A stretch of DNA of 64,000 bases from assembly GCF_016086655.4 (NCBI RefSeq), contig NC_052135.2, forward strand, positions 20,240,363 to 20,304,362. The letters run 5' to 3'. The notes beneath the pieces were generated by a model. The model worked only from the letters and a program-made list of their open reading frames with translations, was not told where the DNA came from and searched no databases. This document shows, piece by piece, positions 12,191 through 23,769 of this stretch (positions are counted from its first letter, which is position 1; every line of letters starts with the position of its first letter). This stretch comes from Lepeophtheirus salmonis. Lineage: Eukaryota; Arthropoda; Copepoda; Siphonostomatoida; Caligidae. Both the position numbers and the translations under genes were made by a program.

Positions 12191-12555
12191 ATATGTGGTG
12201 AGTCAACATAGAAATAATGTTGAACAATAATCTAGAAAAGAGGATAATCCCAATTTACAATATCTCTATTTCACATGTGTATACCTACAGACCAATATTT
12301 CAGTCAATTATAAACCTTGTATTCTAGTTAGTTGAATGACTTAAGATGCACAAGAATCTTAATTAGATTTTATAATTTTTGTTGATTTAAGATACTTATA
12401 TTGCCCTGATATGGCTCCTTTTAAATAAAATATATCAATTTATTGATGCACTTAAAGGGTTTATAAGGATAACTTGTAAATAGAAATTGATGATAATTCA
12501 ATATAATTCCCACTCAATTTTGAGTTTTTTTCTTTACTGTTGACGAGCCAAATAT
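12191..12555 (+). repeat. Family A element, copy 4 (internally shortened)
   Basis: The left end is ATATGTGGTGAGTCAACATA and the right end is CTGTTGACGAGCCAAATAT. Between them the order of landmarks matches copies 1 and 3 (CAATATTTCAGTCAATTAT, GATGCACTTAAAGGGTTTAT, CTCAATTTTGAG), but it is about 75 bp shorter. Confidence 0.7.
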
Positions 12556-13334
12556 ATATCAACTCTGAGTCTCTAAGATGGATTTGTTAAAGTTTATGAT
12601 ACAATCTATGACGAGGAACCGTTGCCCGGGCTTTGGCCTCTCCAGTTTTTGGGAATTTACAATTATAATGACATACCAACAAAAAATGTGATTTATTTTC
12701 ATTTGTTATTAAAAATGGTGCTACATATATTACTAATTGACATGACGTCACAAATTATAACACCAAATTTTCCTATGGAAGTCCCGCTCTTGACATGGAT
12801 ACCAGTCGACCTCAAGTTATTATTAATCATTGTTCTTTATGGTGGCTATTAAAATATACTTGATTAAGAAAATGATTAGACGAGTACTTGAATATCTCTA
12901 CGGGCTCATAAATCGTTCTTTTTTTATGATATAAAGAAATATGAAGGAAAAAATAAATAAATACCTAGTGGAAGAGAGGGAGGGCAATTATTTATATGAC
13001 AATTCCTTAACCCTTGGTAAAAATCATACAAAAAGTCAATTTATTTGACAGACAAGCTTGTATTCTGAACAACTACATAATATCTTATTTTCAATCCTCC
13101 CCCTTCATTTTCTTTATAATACTTCCTACTCCGGTGACGTATTTAATAAATGACACACACATTTTATATCAAAACAAGTTGCCTTTTATTCATATTCACA
13201 TTATACAATATACGTCATATAATGTAGCTGCTAGAGACATACAAAGTATTATTTCAGTCATTTGATCTGCAACTTGATTTAATGTCAAATTTAAACATAT
13301 CAAGTTTGAACAACGTACATAAGATTATATTGCA
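12556..13334. other. Stretch with an isolated C+G-richer patch and a TGACGTCA site
   Basis: Around 12615-12650 (GAGGAACCGTTGCCCGGGCT) the composition is unusually C+G-rich. Two frames are open across it. One starts at the ATG at 12578; the other continues to about 12852. Neither resembles a known protein. A palindromic TGACGTCA lies at 12743-12750. Confidence 0.35.
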
Positions 13335-13727
13335 TAGTATTGAGACTCAGTCTAAGAGATAATTTTTTACCCCCGGTTCAGTACTAAGTTATTTTTTCTT
13401 CACCGATTTCGATCGATATTTCGGCCTAGACCACGATCTCAGAACGTAGATTTAAATATAATCGTTTTCAAATCACTAATATTTCTCTTGCCAATAATAC
13501 CCATGTTTTTGAGCAGTGCAAATAAAATTTATCCAAAACAGTTAACTTTATATGACGTCATTGTAGGTTGATTTTCTCTATTTTGAAATATACATGACGT
13601 CATCGGAATTCGTTTATAGAATGGTTTACAGACCAAACTTTAAATGTATTTTCTTTAGACGACCAGATTAGTTCGGTCTACTAGAAATCATAACGGTCTT
13701 TGAATTTCAAAGCGAAACCCAACCCTA
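13335..13727 (+). repeat. Family B element, copy 3
   Basis: It begins TAGTATTGAGACTCAGTC and ends AAGCGAAACCCAACCCTA, an imperfect inverse. It holds the B landmarks CGATATTTCGGCC and AGACGACCAGATTAGTTCGG. Two TGACGTCA palindromes (13553-13560 and 13595-13602) lie inside. No target duplication is visible. Confidence 0.65.
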
Positions 13728-13934
13728 GTAAGTACAGTGTATGTATTTATATCTCCATGTATACATATGAAGGAAGGGAAGGGTCAAAAAATAATCTAAT
13801 CAGAGAAAACATAATTTTATACATTAAATTAAAAGGGTTTATAGGATCATCTGAGAGTGTAGTAGGATATAAAACTCTGGATAATATAGAAGTTTATTTG
13901 TATAAAAAAAAATAACATAGGAAGAAAAATAATT

Positions 13935-14010
13935 TAGTGTTGAGATTCAGTCCAAGACTGATCTTTTTTTGAAAAATGGATTTGAATCGATATAAACCAT
14001 ATAATCTAAA
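13935..14010 (+). repeat. Family B end fragment
   Basis: TAGTGTTGAGATTCAGTCCA resembles a B terminus, but the rest of the element does not follow. It is probably a solo end left by deletion. Confidence 0.5.
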
Positions 14011-14404
14011 CTGTATTTTGGTTACATTGTCATTTTTCTACTAATTTACTCCTTTTCGGTGTTTTAAATATAACATACCTAACATAATATTTCCCGGTCT
14101 TGACACACATGCAACAACATTATTGAGAGACTCACGTAATTTTCGATTTGTACTAAACTTTAAACAGTACATCTCAAGATCACATTGCATTCTGACTGTT
14201 AGTTTAGAGATTACATGCGTTTTACTGACCCCAGCTTTATAATTTTCATGATAATAGATATAAAGGAATTTTGGGGGTTTATTGAACATTTTTTTTTTAT
14301 AAAGAAAAATATTGTTGAAACCAAAAAGTGACTTAAAAAAATTATGGCGACTCTTGGAAGAAATCATATTGATCAATATCTAGTTAAAAAATTGTTTTGC
14401 TTAG
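14011..14404. other. Gene-free stretch
   Basis: A minus-strand frame of 111 codons (14041-14376) is present but has no recognisable domain and is Lys/Asn/Phe-rich. It lies just downstream, in minus-strand order, of a transposase relic. It could be decayed 3-prime sequence of that element, but I cannot show it. Confidence 0.3.
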
Positions 14405-14683
14405 TTAGACCCGATAATTATGGAGTGATGTGTTAGCTTTTGTTAGGTAGCTTTGAAAAATTACCAATAATTGATAAATAATAATCCCATAGTTGGGAAG
14501 AAGGGGCCCCATGTCCTTGCTGCAAAAGTGATCGAAAGTGGTTTTTGCACAGACTTTGCAGTATATGAAGGTGCTCCGTCCTGCTGAAGATAACAAGAGC
14601 CTTCCCAATGATGTTTCTGGATACAGCAAAGTACTTGGGAATGAAACATGTCCAGATAGATTCGTTGAAGTTTGTTATTATTA
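14405..14683 (-). pseudogene. maT-type (Tc1/mariner) transposase fragment
   Basis: Reading the minus strand, one frame contains YLQQDGAPSYTAKSVQK, the second catalytic block of Tc1/mariner transposases, in which the Asp of QQD is a metal ligand. Shortly after, in other frames, are pieces recalling the FCSKDMWPP and SPDLNPLDY blocks (here FCSKDMGPLLPN), but the third catalytic block is destroyed. Frameshifts separate the pieces. The N-terminal helix-turn-helix region and first catalytic Asp are absent. The spacing and wording fit the maT (DD37D) lineage better than Tc1, from memory. It abuts a family C copy at 14684-15052. Confidence 0.7.
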
Positions 14684-15052
14684 GCAACACGAACAGTATT
14701 TTTTACTTTAAAGCTGTTATATATTTTTTTCACTATTGAGAAGATAAAATCTTAGTATAATGTGTAACCACGAGGATGGACTCATGAATAACAGGGAGTA
14801 ATACTGTAGAGTTTTAGTGTAAGCCCTTGTTAGACTCAGAGTAAGATATAAGATCGAAAACGGAGTAATTTCTGCCTATGCCCTTGCTTGATACAGACTA
14901 TGACTTTTGTCCCCCCCCCCCCTTCATCTCATAGCTCCTTGTAGCTAATTTAATGAAACACCATAATAACTCAGCTGCTTTCAAACCTTCTTGAAATTGT
15001 TTGGGTTTCTTTTAGTTTGAGATACCAAAAATCCTTTGGATTTACATCCCTA
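14684..15052 (-). repeat. Family C element, copy 1 (minus strand)
   Basis: The right edge reads inversely as TAGGGATGTAAATCCAAAGG, the family C terminus. The core, inversely AAATTACTCCGTTTTCGATC and then TCCATCCTCGTGGTTACACA, is close to 16604-16705. A C tract (14911-14922) interrupts it. The left edge inversely reads AACAGCTTTAAAG...GTTGC, also a family end motif. Confidence 0.65.
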
Positions 15053-16409
15053 ATTATAGTAAAGGTTACTATTTTTTGAATGACAAATGGAGAGATCTCA
15101 GGATAATCACCTCTCAGATTTGATGATAGAGGGGTGTTGTTAAATTTAAAAAAAAAAGTTTAATGTAATAATAATTAGATGTATGCATTTGTGTAGATTG
15201 ATTAGCTTTAATTTAAAAGTGATCTTTCTTTATCTAAAAGGATATTATTATCCTTCAAGTTACATTAATTTGAATATATATGGATAGGGATAATGAAAGA
15301 AGTCTCCAATAAAGGTCAAAGAGGTTCAAGTACATATCTTTTACTAAATAATGACTTTAGTGGCCTTATTTTGTTTTATAAATTAGTGGAGATGTGGTCC
15401 GATCAGTCCTATTTTTATGGATGGAGGACATTGATATTTGGAATTTGTAAATTTCAGAATACAATATTAATACATTTTGATTGTTGCTTTTTTTTAAAAG
15501 GTATTTCCAATCGGGTTTAAAAAAAAAGAAAATGTACATTCTGTCAAAAAGTACTGGATATTGTTAAATAAAACACAAATTTCAGATTTAGTCATTAAAA
15601 TTATTCTTTAGATGCCATAAGCCGGAAGAGTTAGATGGTTTTTACCTGGAATTGTTTATTCATGTCTGTTTTTTACTACAAAACGTTATCTTAATTATCT
15701 CTCGCAACTTTTCCTACAAAAAAAAAAACAAGCTTAACATCAATTGGTAGTTTGCCCATTCTTTATTAATAAAACTAATCTTCACATCATAGTAAAAAAA
15801 AGTATTTTTCATTTATATTTTAAGTATTATATCTAATGCTAGTAGTACTTGACGCCCTGATCACAAACTTGTATCTGGAATGGGCAATCTGTAGAGCACA
15901 ACGCAAAATTATAACTAAAATATTTATCTCTAAAAGTTAAAAAGAATTTGAGTTGTGGTTCTCCAGTTTGTTTGGAAATCAATCGGCTATTTACCGACTG
16001 ATTTTTGGCCTTTTTCGGGATTGATACTTAGAGTTTGAACGCAAACAAGTCTTGTCATGTTCTTTCCCTAGAACATTGGATATGAATGAACTTCCACTTT
16101 CTTAATACTATGATTAGAAGCGAGTCATCATAATTATTATTATATATACCACTGTAATGAATATGAATGTGTATGATTAACAATACATCATCATTAGTAT
16201 GCTGCAAAAGAATGTCAAGGCATAAAAAGCTCATAATATATATAATATAATAAACAAAAAAGGAACTTCCGAATATCATTAGGAAAAATGGGATCTTGGA
16301 CATCATTAAGTTTGGTTAAGACCATGAATAGGATTAGAGTAATAAAAAAGTATAACATAAGACGAGCTCAAGACTTTTTGTAGTTACAATCTTAACAGTG
16401 TTTTAAACT
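15053..16409. other. Gene-free stretch with one hairpin
   Basis: I see no gene. A short hairpin lies at 15977-16003: AATCAATCGG pairs with CCGACTGATT over a 7-base loop with one mismatch. Frames at 15293-15520 and 16055-16306 show no domain. Confidence 0.4.
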
Positions 16410-17088
16410 TAGGGCTGCAAATCCTAAGTATTTTTGGTAAAAAAAAACCCCCGAAAATTGACTTGGTAACCATTACAATTTAAATAATGTTTTAGAGTAG
16501 AGCAGCTGAACTGTTTTGAAGTTTCATTAAATTAACTTCATGTTGCTGTGAGATAAAATAAATAAACGGTAGTCAAACTCTATATCGAGCAAGGACATAG
16601 GCAGAAATTACTCCGTTTTTGATCCCCAATTCTACTCTGAGTCCAACAAGGACTACTAATTAAAACTCATCATTATTTCGCTCGGTTATTTATGAGCACA
16701 TCCTCGTGGTTACACTTTATACTTAGACTTTATTTCCTCAATAATAATAACAGCTCTAAAAAAATTAATAAAACACTGTTTAGTATTACTATTACCAATA
16801 ACAACAAAACTCATAGGCTAAAAAATAAAATAATAATTAGACTTACTCCGTTTTCGATCTTCAATCTACTCTACATCTAACAAGGACTTGCACTCCTGTA
16901 ACTTATCAGCGTTACTCTCCGTCATTCATGAACATATACAATCATGGTTACACTTTATACGTATATGTTCTCTCCTAAAGAAATAAATAATAATGATAAC
17001 AGATTTAGAAAATAAAAATAGACCACTATTTAAGTTGTCAAGACTTAAATAAGCGCTCACTAATAACAGCTTGGGATTTGCAACCTTA
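16410..17088 (+). repeat. Family C element, copy 2, with internal tandem duplication
   Basis: Ends are TAGGGCTGCAAATCCTAAG on the left and, inversely, TAAGGTTGCAAATCCCAAG on the right, differing at three of 19 bases. Next to the left end is GGTAACCATTACAATTTAAA, found near the left end of the 62763 copy. The core (CTCCGTTTTTGATC...CAACAAGGACT...TGGTTACACTTTATAC) occurs twice, at about 16604-16715 and 16845-16960. No target duplication could be recognised. Confidence 0.7.
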
Positions 17089-18279
17089 CTTATGAGGTGG
17101 ATTCATTTAGTCTGACTCAAAAATCAGAAGTTAATTTGTACAACACCCTGTAGGCATGTTTCTACTATTTTAAATGACGTATAGAAGCAATAAACTTGTT
17201 AATGTACCTATCTTGTAGTTTCATAGGGAGCTGAAAGATGGAAAGGGGATGATAGGACACCGCTGGATTACATTTATACATAATATGTACTACTATTAAA
17301 TATAAAACATCTTATTCCTAAATCCTGGAGTGTCTCTAGATATCATGCTGGAATGAATTGGGACCATCAAAGAGATTTTGATAGCAGGTATCAAATAAGG
17401 TAATAAATTGTTTGTAGTTTTTACAAAAAGAAAAGAAACAAAACTCGTAAGTCCTTAAAATATATGAGTTCCATTTCAGATAGGAAGTGGAATAATCATA
17501 GAATAATCCTTCTGAGACTATGTAATACTAGGATGTACATAGATCCTCATGTTTGAATTCCTGATTTCATGGATCATAAAATTACAATCAAATTAAGATA
17601 TTATCTATTCAATAAATTTGCTACTGTCCTTGATTTATTTTTCTTGTACAATGTACATACATAAACTGAATTATGGCCACAGCTCACAAATTATATGAGT
17701 ATTTACATATTTATATTATATAATATGATCACATTTTTTGGAATTATATGACAATCCTTATGAAACCCCATCCAGCATGTATGTATTTACTTCAAAGATC
17801 ACAAAGATTATTTATTTTGAATATAAGTACTATAAATCTTGAATAAGATTATTTTATACAGGATTAGAACGCCTCTTTTCGTTAATAGTGCAATAAAAAG
17901 ACTGATTACATTCCCTGATAATGTTATTGATACTCTCAGTCAACATTTCTATTTAAGTTTTAAAAAAATAATTATATATTAAAGTGTTGTTAATTTGCTT
18001 TATACATTATAAACGATATGCTCTATTATCACACTCATTAGGGGTCGAAAGTAAAATATTTTTTACATAGAGTTAAGAAAAAATAATATAAAGGAAGTGA
18101 AAGTAGGTTCTTAATGCTGGAACCCAAGCTTTTGACCAATCATTTTTAGGGGAGCTAAAATCATTCCTTTATTCTTGCTATGGTATCTTCCAAGCATCAA
18201 AAACTTCTATGTATATTTTATCAGCTCTCGATTTGCCACTTCTCTCTCCGTATTTGTATTATTATAAAAATAGTCCAAG
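17089..18279. other. Mostly gene-free stretch
   Basis: Apart from one short exon-like candidate (17340-17387) I see nothing coding. The sequence is A+T-rich without element ends that I can define. Confidence 0.45.
17340..17387 (+). other. Weak exon candidate
   Basis: It follows GGAGTGTCTCTAG, an acceptor-like sequence, and ends AGCAG before GTATCA, a donor-like site. The open frame reads YHAGMNWDHQRDFDS, a composition unlike neighbouring junk. There is no homology that I can name, and no partner exon is identified. It may be chance. Confidence 0.2.
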
Positions 18280-18580
18280 GCTAATTTTCTCACTTATCCT
18301 AATTTATGAATTGTTCAAATATGATTTATGCAATTCACCTAACTTCGAATGGAGTTATTGTACGTCAATGTTAACAATTTTGAAACACAATTGATATGAT
18401 TAACAATGTATTTGTAGAATCCGTGAAACAGAATTATAAATGAGACCTGTTTTTTGTAAAACTGATCCAGGCCGAAATTTTCTTTAGGAACGATCTAGAC
18501 TGAATTTATGTTTAAGTCCAGTCCCAACTTTTTTAAAGGACCAAATTAGTTCGGTGGGTACATTTACTAAAATTTACTAT
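18280..18580 (-). repeat. Family B element fragment (minus orientation)
   Basis: The middle (AATTGTTCAAATATGATTTA near 18310, then ATGAGACCTG) matches 33170-33310. The right side (AAAGGACCAAATTAGTTCGG near 18535) is the inverse of the B left arm. Terminal CAACACTA-type ends are not visible. Confidence 0.55.
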
Positions 18581-18796
18581 CACCACTTTCTTTTTCTAAT
18601 TATTTTTCCTTTTTTTTATCTCTCTCTTTTTTACCAAGAACTTTTTTCCCATAGACTCAACTAGATATTTATCCTACAGCATCACTATGATAATTATTAA
18701 CATAGTAATCTGGATTGTTCAAAGTACACTAACGGTCATTACTATACTCATAATTCCCCATAGTTGCATTCTAATCGTGAATTTAGTGGAGGAAAC

Positions 18797-19618
18797 ATGC
18801 GTGCAGATATATTCAATGCTCTTGCATCCGAAGAAGCTGCGATTGGGTGGCTTCAAGCCCGAGGACTCCTTCCATCTATCGTAATTTGTTCCTGCGGCAG
18901 GAATTGTAAGGGAATATTGCGTGCAGTTATCCCCTGGTAATAATTGTTCTCGGGCATCTTATATTCAATTAAAAAACCACTTAAAAAAAAAAAGAAGTCA
19001 CATATGATAATTTATCATTGGTCGAAATTATCGCCGGTTTCTACTACTGCAGACCAAACCAACCTTTCTAAACGTACAGTTGTAGATTGCTATAATTTTT
19101 TGCGTGAAATTTTTAAAACATATTTTGAAAACTATCCTGTAAGGTTAGGATGGCCTGGGCATGTTGTTGAGATCGACGAGTCCAAGTTCGGAAAGATGAG
19201 ATCATAGAGGCCATCACCAAGTAGGGCAATGGGTTTATTGCAGGGGGGGGGGTGATAGTAGAGAGAGTGGGGATTGTTTCTTGGTTGTTGAAGACGGAAC
19301 AGCGGCTACTCTGTTACCAAAGTACGTCGAACCCGGAACTACTGTCATGTGCGACGATTGGGCGTCCTTTAGGCGGGTACATTCCTTAGGTATGCAACAC
19401 TTTACTGTGGGGTATAAGAGAAACCCCTTGATTAGAGCCCATACTCAGAGTATTGCGTCTTTCTGGAGTCGAGTCAAGGGCATATTGAGTAAGTTAGGTT
19501 TCTTCAACACTTCAAGAGTTTTCTTTCCCACCTTGAGTATATGCGGCGAAAGAAATTCTCAGAGGATAAAGTTTTTGATCACATTTTGGATCATATTATT
19601 GAGCTATATACACAATAA
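18797..19618 (+). pseudogene. Merlin-family DNA transposase relic (IS1016-like DDE)
   Basis: Pieces in several frames together span nearly the whole transposase. An N-terminal segment from ATG 18797 has a zinc-binding-like CSCGRNC motif. Two in-frame stops follow (18938-18943). The same frame then continues through GWPGHVVEIDESKFGK, the first DDE block, with Asp at 19175-19177. A frameshift just after is followed by HRGHHQVGQWV in the next frame. Past a G-run comes SRESGDCFLVVVED, then VMCDDWASF with the second Asp block at 19353-19358. The third block reads TQSIASFWSRVK, where Merlin proteins normally have Glu before SFW; here the codon 19455-19457 is GCG (Ala). A last frameshift near 19530 precedes EYMRRKKFSEDKVFDH and a stop at 19616-19618. 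I could not identify terminal repeats. Confidence 0.85.
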
Positions 19619-20261
19619 GTAAATGCCTGTACGAGAAGTGACTGAAGAAAAAAAACACAAATTAGTATCTATTGCTTCTCTGAACATCTGATAATCATAC
19701 AAAAAAAAATAAGGAGTTGAATACTGGATAATTAAAACGAAAGAATAGATTATTTTATTGGTTTACAAATATTCTATATTTTTTTATCTCAATAGGTGAA
19801 GTATATTGTATGTTTATCTGAAGTTGACTTAAGGATATTATAGAAAAAATCTCCTTGTTATTATGGATATATATTTTAAACGTCTATCCTAATTTACTAA
19901 TTTAATTTAAATATTATGACATAAATAAAACTTTAATATATATATCAAAAATTGTTATTTTATTTATATCAGGGTGGTGGAAGTGGTCGTGAAAAAATAT
20001 CTTAGGTTAATATTGAAAACATATAAATTAGTATCATTCATTCATTCTTAGCTACTTCATTGATTCATACTCATTCAAATTGAAATTAGAAAAATACAAA
20101 TTTCTAGTATCTAATTCATTAATTAATCTATACTTTTCTATGTTACAGTATATTTAATATCTAGTTGAGTCTAGGGGAAAAAAGTTATTGGTATAGAAAG
20201 AGAGAGGAAAAAACGGAAGAATAATTAGAAAGAGAAAGTGGCAATTGTAGACTTTAGTAAA
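19619..20261. other. Gene-free stretch downstream of the Merlin relic
   Basis: A+T-rich, with no gene or clear element end. A Merlin inverted end might lie here, but I could not pair one with the upstream side. Confidence 0.45.
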
Positions 20262-20326
20262 CTTGCCCAGTTCGGTCTTCTAAAATTAGACCAGTTTCTG
20301 ACCAGTCTAGAAACCAAACACTTTTA
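20262..20326 (-). repeat. Family B end fragment (minus orientation)
   Basis: GTTCGGTCTTCTAAAATTAG followed by ACCAGTCTAGAAACCAAACA resembles the inverse of a B left end. It is followed directly by the 80-bp repeat shared with 10470-10549. Confidence 0.5.
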
Positions 20327-20405
20327 TTAATGTATGTTACAAATAATGGACTCCTTCGTGTGTTTTGTTTATATGCATTGCGAATGAGCATGACTCATAG
20401 TTACA
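20327..20405 (+). repeat. 80-bp repeat flanking a family B end (copy at 10470-10549)
   Basis: ACAAATAATGGACTCCTTCG and GTGTTTTGTTTATATGCATT match the inverse of 10470-10549 with few changes. The shared stretch ends near AATGAGCAT. Confidence 0.55.
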
Positions 20406-20607
20406 TATATATATATATGTAAATAACAATAAGTATTCATAGGATTTACAAGATTTATGATACATTTATTTCTTGGGAATAAAAAATGTACTACATTCAT
20501 ACATAGATGTCCATCCATGCCGTTGACAAGTCTCATATAAATCTCCTCCTCTACTTCTTTATCCCTCTTCATAGAAGACTGTGATAGCTGCTACATACAT
20601 ATTAGTG

Positions 20608-20690
20608 TTGGATTCGGATAATACTTGAACTCGGAAAGATAACCTCGACTTCACAAGAGTAATTTTTGGAAAATTCGACTTTGATGAAGC
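20608..20690 (+). repeat. Family B2 end fragment
   Basis: TTAGTGTTGGATTCGGATAA resembles the left end of the element at 31500-32111. The matching right end is not visible. Confidence 0.45.
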
Positions 20691-20779
20691 TTGAACTATA
20701 ATCAAAACAGCTTAAAACATTCAAGGATTTTTAGTCAAATAAGGGCATTTGCAGGATTATATATATATAAATATATCTA

Positions 20780-21165
20780 TTTTTGGGGGGCTGGGGAGGT
20801 TTCTTGGCTTTTGGAATTTTTTTCGCGAAAAATGCAAAAATTAAAAAATCTTCAGCAATTTACAAACAATACATTTTTCTATCAAAATTTCAAAAATAAA
20901 GAGCTATTTACAAAAAATTGAAATTTTTGAAAAAAATTTTAAAAATTAAATGTCAAATATATCATTTATTGAAAAAAAATTATAAATATTAAATTTTGTG
21001 GAAAAAAATCATAATATTAACAGAAAATTAATTTTTTTGAAAAAATATTTAAAAATTTTAATTAAACCTTAAATTTTCTAGTAAAAAGTGAAAATTCCTT
21101 AATTTAAGGGGAGGTTACAACCCCTCCAGCCTACCCCCTGGGGACACTTCTGCCAAATTTATATT
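20780..21165 (+). repeat. Family E element with periodic A/T core
   Basis: The right edge (AACCCCTCCAGCCTACCCCC, then GGGGACACTTCTGCC) and left edge (GGGGGGCTGGGGAGG) are C/G-rich. They enclose about 300 bp of repeated GAAAAATTT/AAATTTTT-type sequence. The same layout recurs at 56396-57030. It has no coding capacity; the frame at 20691-20921 is part of the low-complexity core. Confidence 0.55.
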
Positions 21166-22317
21166 AATATTTAAAAGGACTGCAAAATTCTATATACAGT
21201 TTGTATATTTTTTCTCATTAAAAGAAGAGTAATAGATGTATTAAAAAAGAGAAACCGCATTGCATATTGGCCATGTACGAAGTATGTAAGCAAGTTTTGA
21301 CATTTTTTACGCTCTCCTCATATCCCCTTGTCAGGACCGTTACTAAGATTTTTCTATGAATGTCGAAAGTATTTTTACACTATTAATAGGTTTATTGCAT
21401 TTTTCTAAAGTAAAAAAAACTCATAAACCAATCTTTGTTCTCAGATGTGCGGTTGTATCAGACGTCAATATATGATTTAAAATCAGTTCTAAAAATCTTG
21501 GTCTTGATTTTTTAAGGAATATAAATAATTTATATTAATCCCAATAAAACTATATATATTTTTTTGGAATAATTTAAATTTCAATCTACACACATTTGGG
21601 TTATGGGCCTAGCACCAAAACTCAGCACAGCACTGCTTATATTCTTGACAAAAGTAAAGAGCTATATAGTATTCACAATTTATTATATAATTTTTATTTG
21701 TATATATTTTTTGACAACACCTTGAAAACTTTGACAAAATGCTCATATTATTCAATTGCCATATTTTAGAAAATACAAATATGAATATTTTTTCAAATTG
21801 TGACAAATTTATCAGAATTTTGACAACATAATCTTATTTCTTCATAAATTTGGCAACAAAATTATATTCAAAGCTGTAATACCCCCTATAGCCACCCGTA
21901 GACACGATCTTGCTCCTTTTTTTGCATTTTGTACACATTTTTTTTATCACCTCTCCTTATAAAAAGGATACATGTTTGTAATTTGTTTCTAATAAAGAAA
22001 TAACTTTTCTTAGAAAATAAAATTATAAAATATTTTATTAAATTTTTAGAATGACTTTTATAAAGAAGCTTATGGCATTGATTTATAAAAACCATTTTTT
22101 GATTTTTAGTATGACTTTTTTTGCAAAAGGTAAATCCTTTCTTATTTTATAAATCAATTAATATATATATATATATATCCAGCGCGGAGCCTAGGACCAT
22201 TGTTCTCCAAAACATTCCCTGTTCCTCCTAACTGCGTACCTACCTTGTAGATAGCCTCTATGTAGTAACTCTCAAAAATTTGACTCGAATCCAACATACA
22301 TACTTTTGTGATGATCA
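21166..22317. other. A+T-rich stretch, possible diverged family E relative
   Basis: A CCCCCTATAGCCACCCGTAG end-like motif at 21882-21901 with TTTTGACAAC-type repeats before it (21700-21860) resembles the family E layout. An (AT)n run lies at 22160-22178. I see no gene. Confidence 0.35.
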
Positions 22318-22467
22318 ATGATTTGCTACTGTCTTGAAGAGATGGGAAGAAATTATATTCCTGACATAAAAGTGAAGGATCTTTTTGATTCTATGGAAGA
22401 GAAGGAAATGTTCAAGTTCACGTCACGTTGTATGAACATTTATTTTATATATATTTTGACAATCTGA
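22318..22467 (+). CDS. Small hypothetical frame of 49 codons
   Basis: An ATG at 22318 opens a frame to TGA at 22465-22467. Its first 40 residues look unlike A+T-rich noise: MICYCLEEMGRNYIPDIKVK, then an acidic/basic stretch with DLFDSMEEKEMFKFTSRC. The last nine residues (IYFIYILTI) look like non-coding read-through. In-frame stops lie directly upstream. No splice signals or homology are recognised. It may be a fragment of a transposon gene or an exon; the function is unknown. Confidence 0.3.
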   Translation: MICYCLEEMGRNYIPDIKVKDLFDSMEEKEMFKFTSRCMNIYFIYILTI

Positions 22468-23769
22468 TAAGAATCTAACTGAAAACACAATCATTAACTT
22501 ATTTTTTCTCCTTCATAAACATATTATATATTGTACACACAACTATTTTTTTTTCTCTCTCTCTTGTTCTTCGCTCTTTGTTATGATTAAAAGAGCATAA
22601 ATACATTTCTTCACGTTTCCCTATTTCTGAGAGACATAATACCATTGTACGGTGTATATACACATTGGCGCTCAATGCATTTTTATCACTTAGTAAAGAA
22701 CTTTGTGTACAATGAGTACTCTAAACTATTCATTTTTCGGGGAATACTTTCCTTCTCCTGAACTAAAGACCTTTTCTGCTGGGGAATATCAAAAAACAGA
22801 CTTTGGCAAAGTTTAAAGATCCTTAGGCCGGGTTTGGCTTGGTACATCCCATTCTAGTTTAGAAAAAATTGTATTTTTCAGTAAAAGACTCTTAAATTAA
22901 TAAAAACAACCTCTAAGATGAGCTCAATCATTTGTATTTACCTTTTTTATCAAAAATAAAATAACATATTAAAATTTAACCATAGTGGAAGTGATGCTGT
23001 ACAACAAAAAAAAAGAGGAATTTTCTCTAGTGTTACGTTTGACAAAAAAAGAAACTACAAAACATTGAGCAGCACCTCTTATTTTATCAAAAAGATAGAG
23101 TTGTCTATGTTTTAGTTGATAAACAGAATGCTTAAAAATATAAAAGTACATTTTTTTACTCATAGTATTAAATTTGGAACGGGAGTATGATAGGCCTAAA
23201 AATGGACATTTTGACCCAAAAATAACATTTTATCCAAAGAAATATGATCTGTACCAGAGCAAAAATGGATTGGAAAGACGTCAAACTTTTTCAGATTCAA
23301 TTTTTTATTGTCTCCATCAGAAAAGGTTTGGTTGAAAGAAAAAAAATATTACAAAAAAACGGGGCAGTCTAGTGTGCACTAAACAATATCCATTTATTTT
23401 TCCTTAGAAGATATTATCATCATTAACATAGTCCCTCTCGTTTCCTCTCTCTCTGTCACCATTGTTGTTGTTCCTCAACATATTAATTTAGAAAATTGAC
23501 CAAAATAATGAGAAGGATAGTTGTATGTATTTTTTTAGATGTAGATTCTGCAAGTTATTTTACGAGTAAACTGTCTTTTCAGATTTTTTCACTCCAGAAA
23601 CTGTTAAAAAAATATATCGTTTTAAAAGAAACAACACTTGGGCTCTTGTGGATGCAAGCCCATAGTACATAAATATTTTGTTTTTTTAACAGGAAAATTT
23701 CCATTTTTCCTAAGTAGTACGCTCTGGATGTTTTCAATTCAATTTATTTGAATGAAAGAGATTATTGTT
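22468..23769. other. A+T-rich stretch without recognised gene
   Basis: I see no gene. A CTCTCTCTCT-type run lies near 23440-23456. Confidence 0.5.

Noticed and set aside
14041..14376. 111-codon minus-strand frame
   Set aside because: No domain and a biased Lys/Asn/Phe composition. It could be element-derived but cannot be supported.
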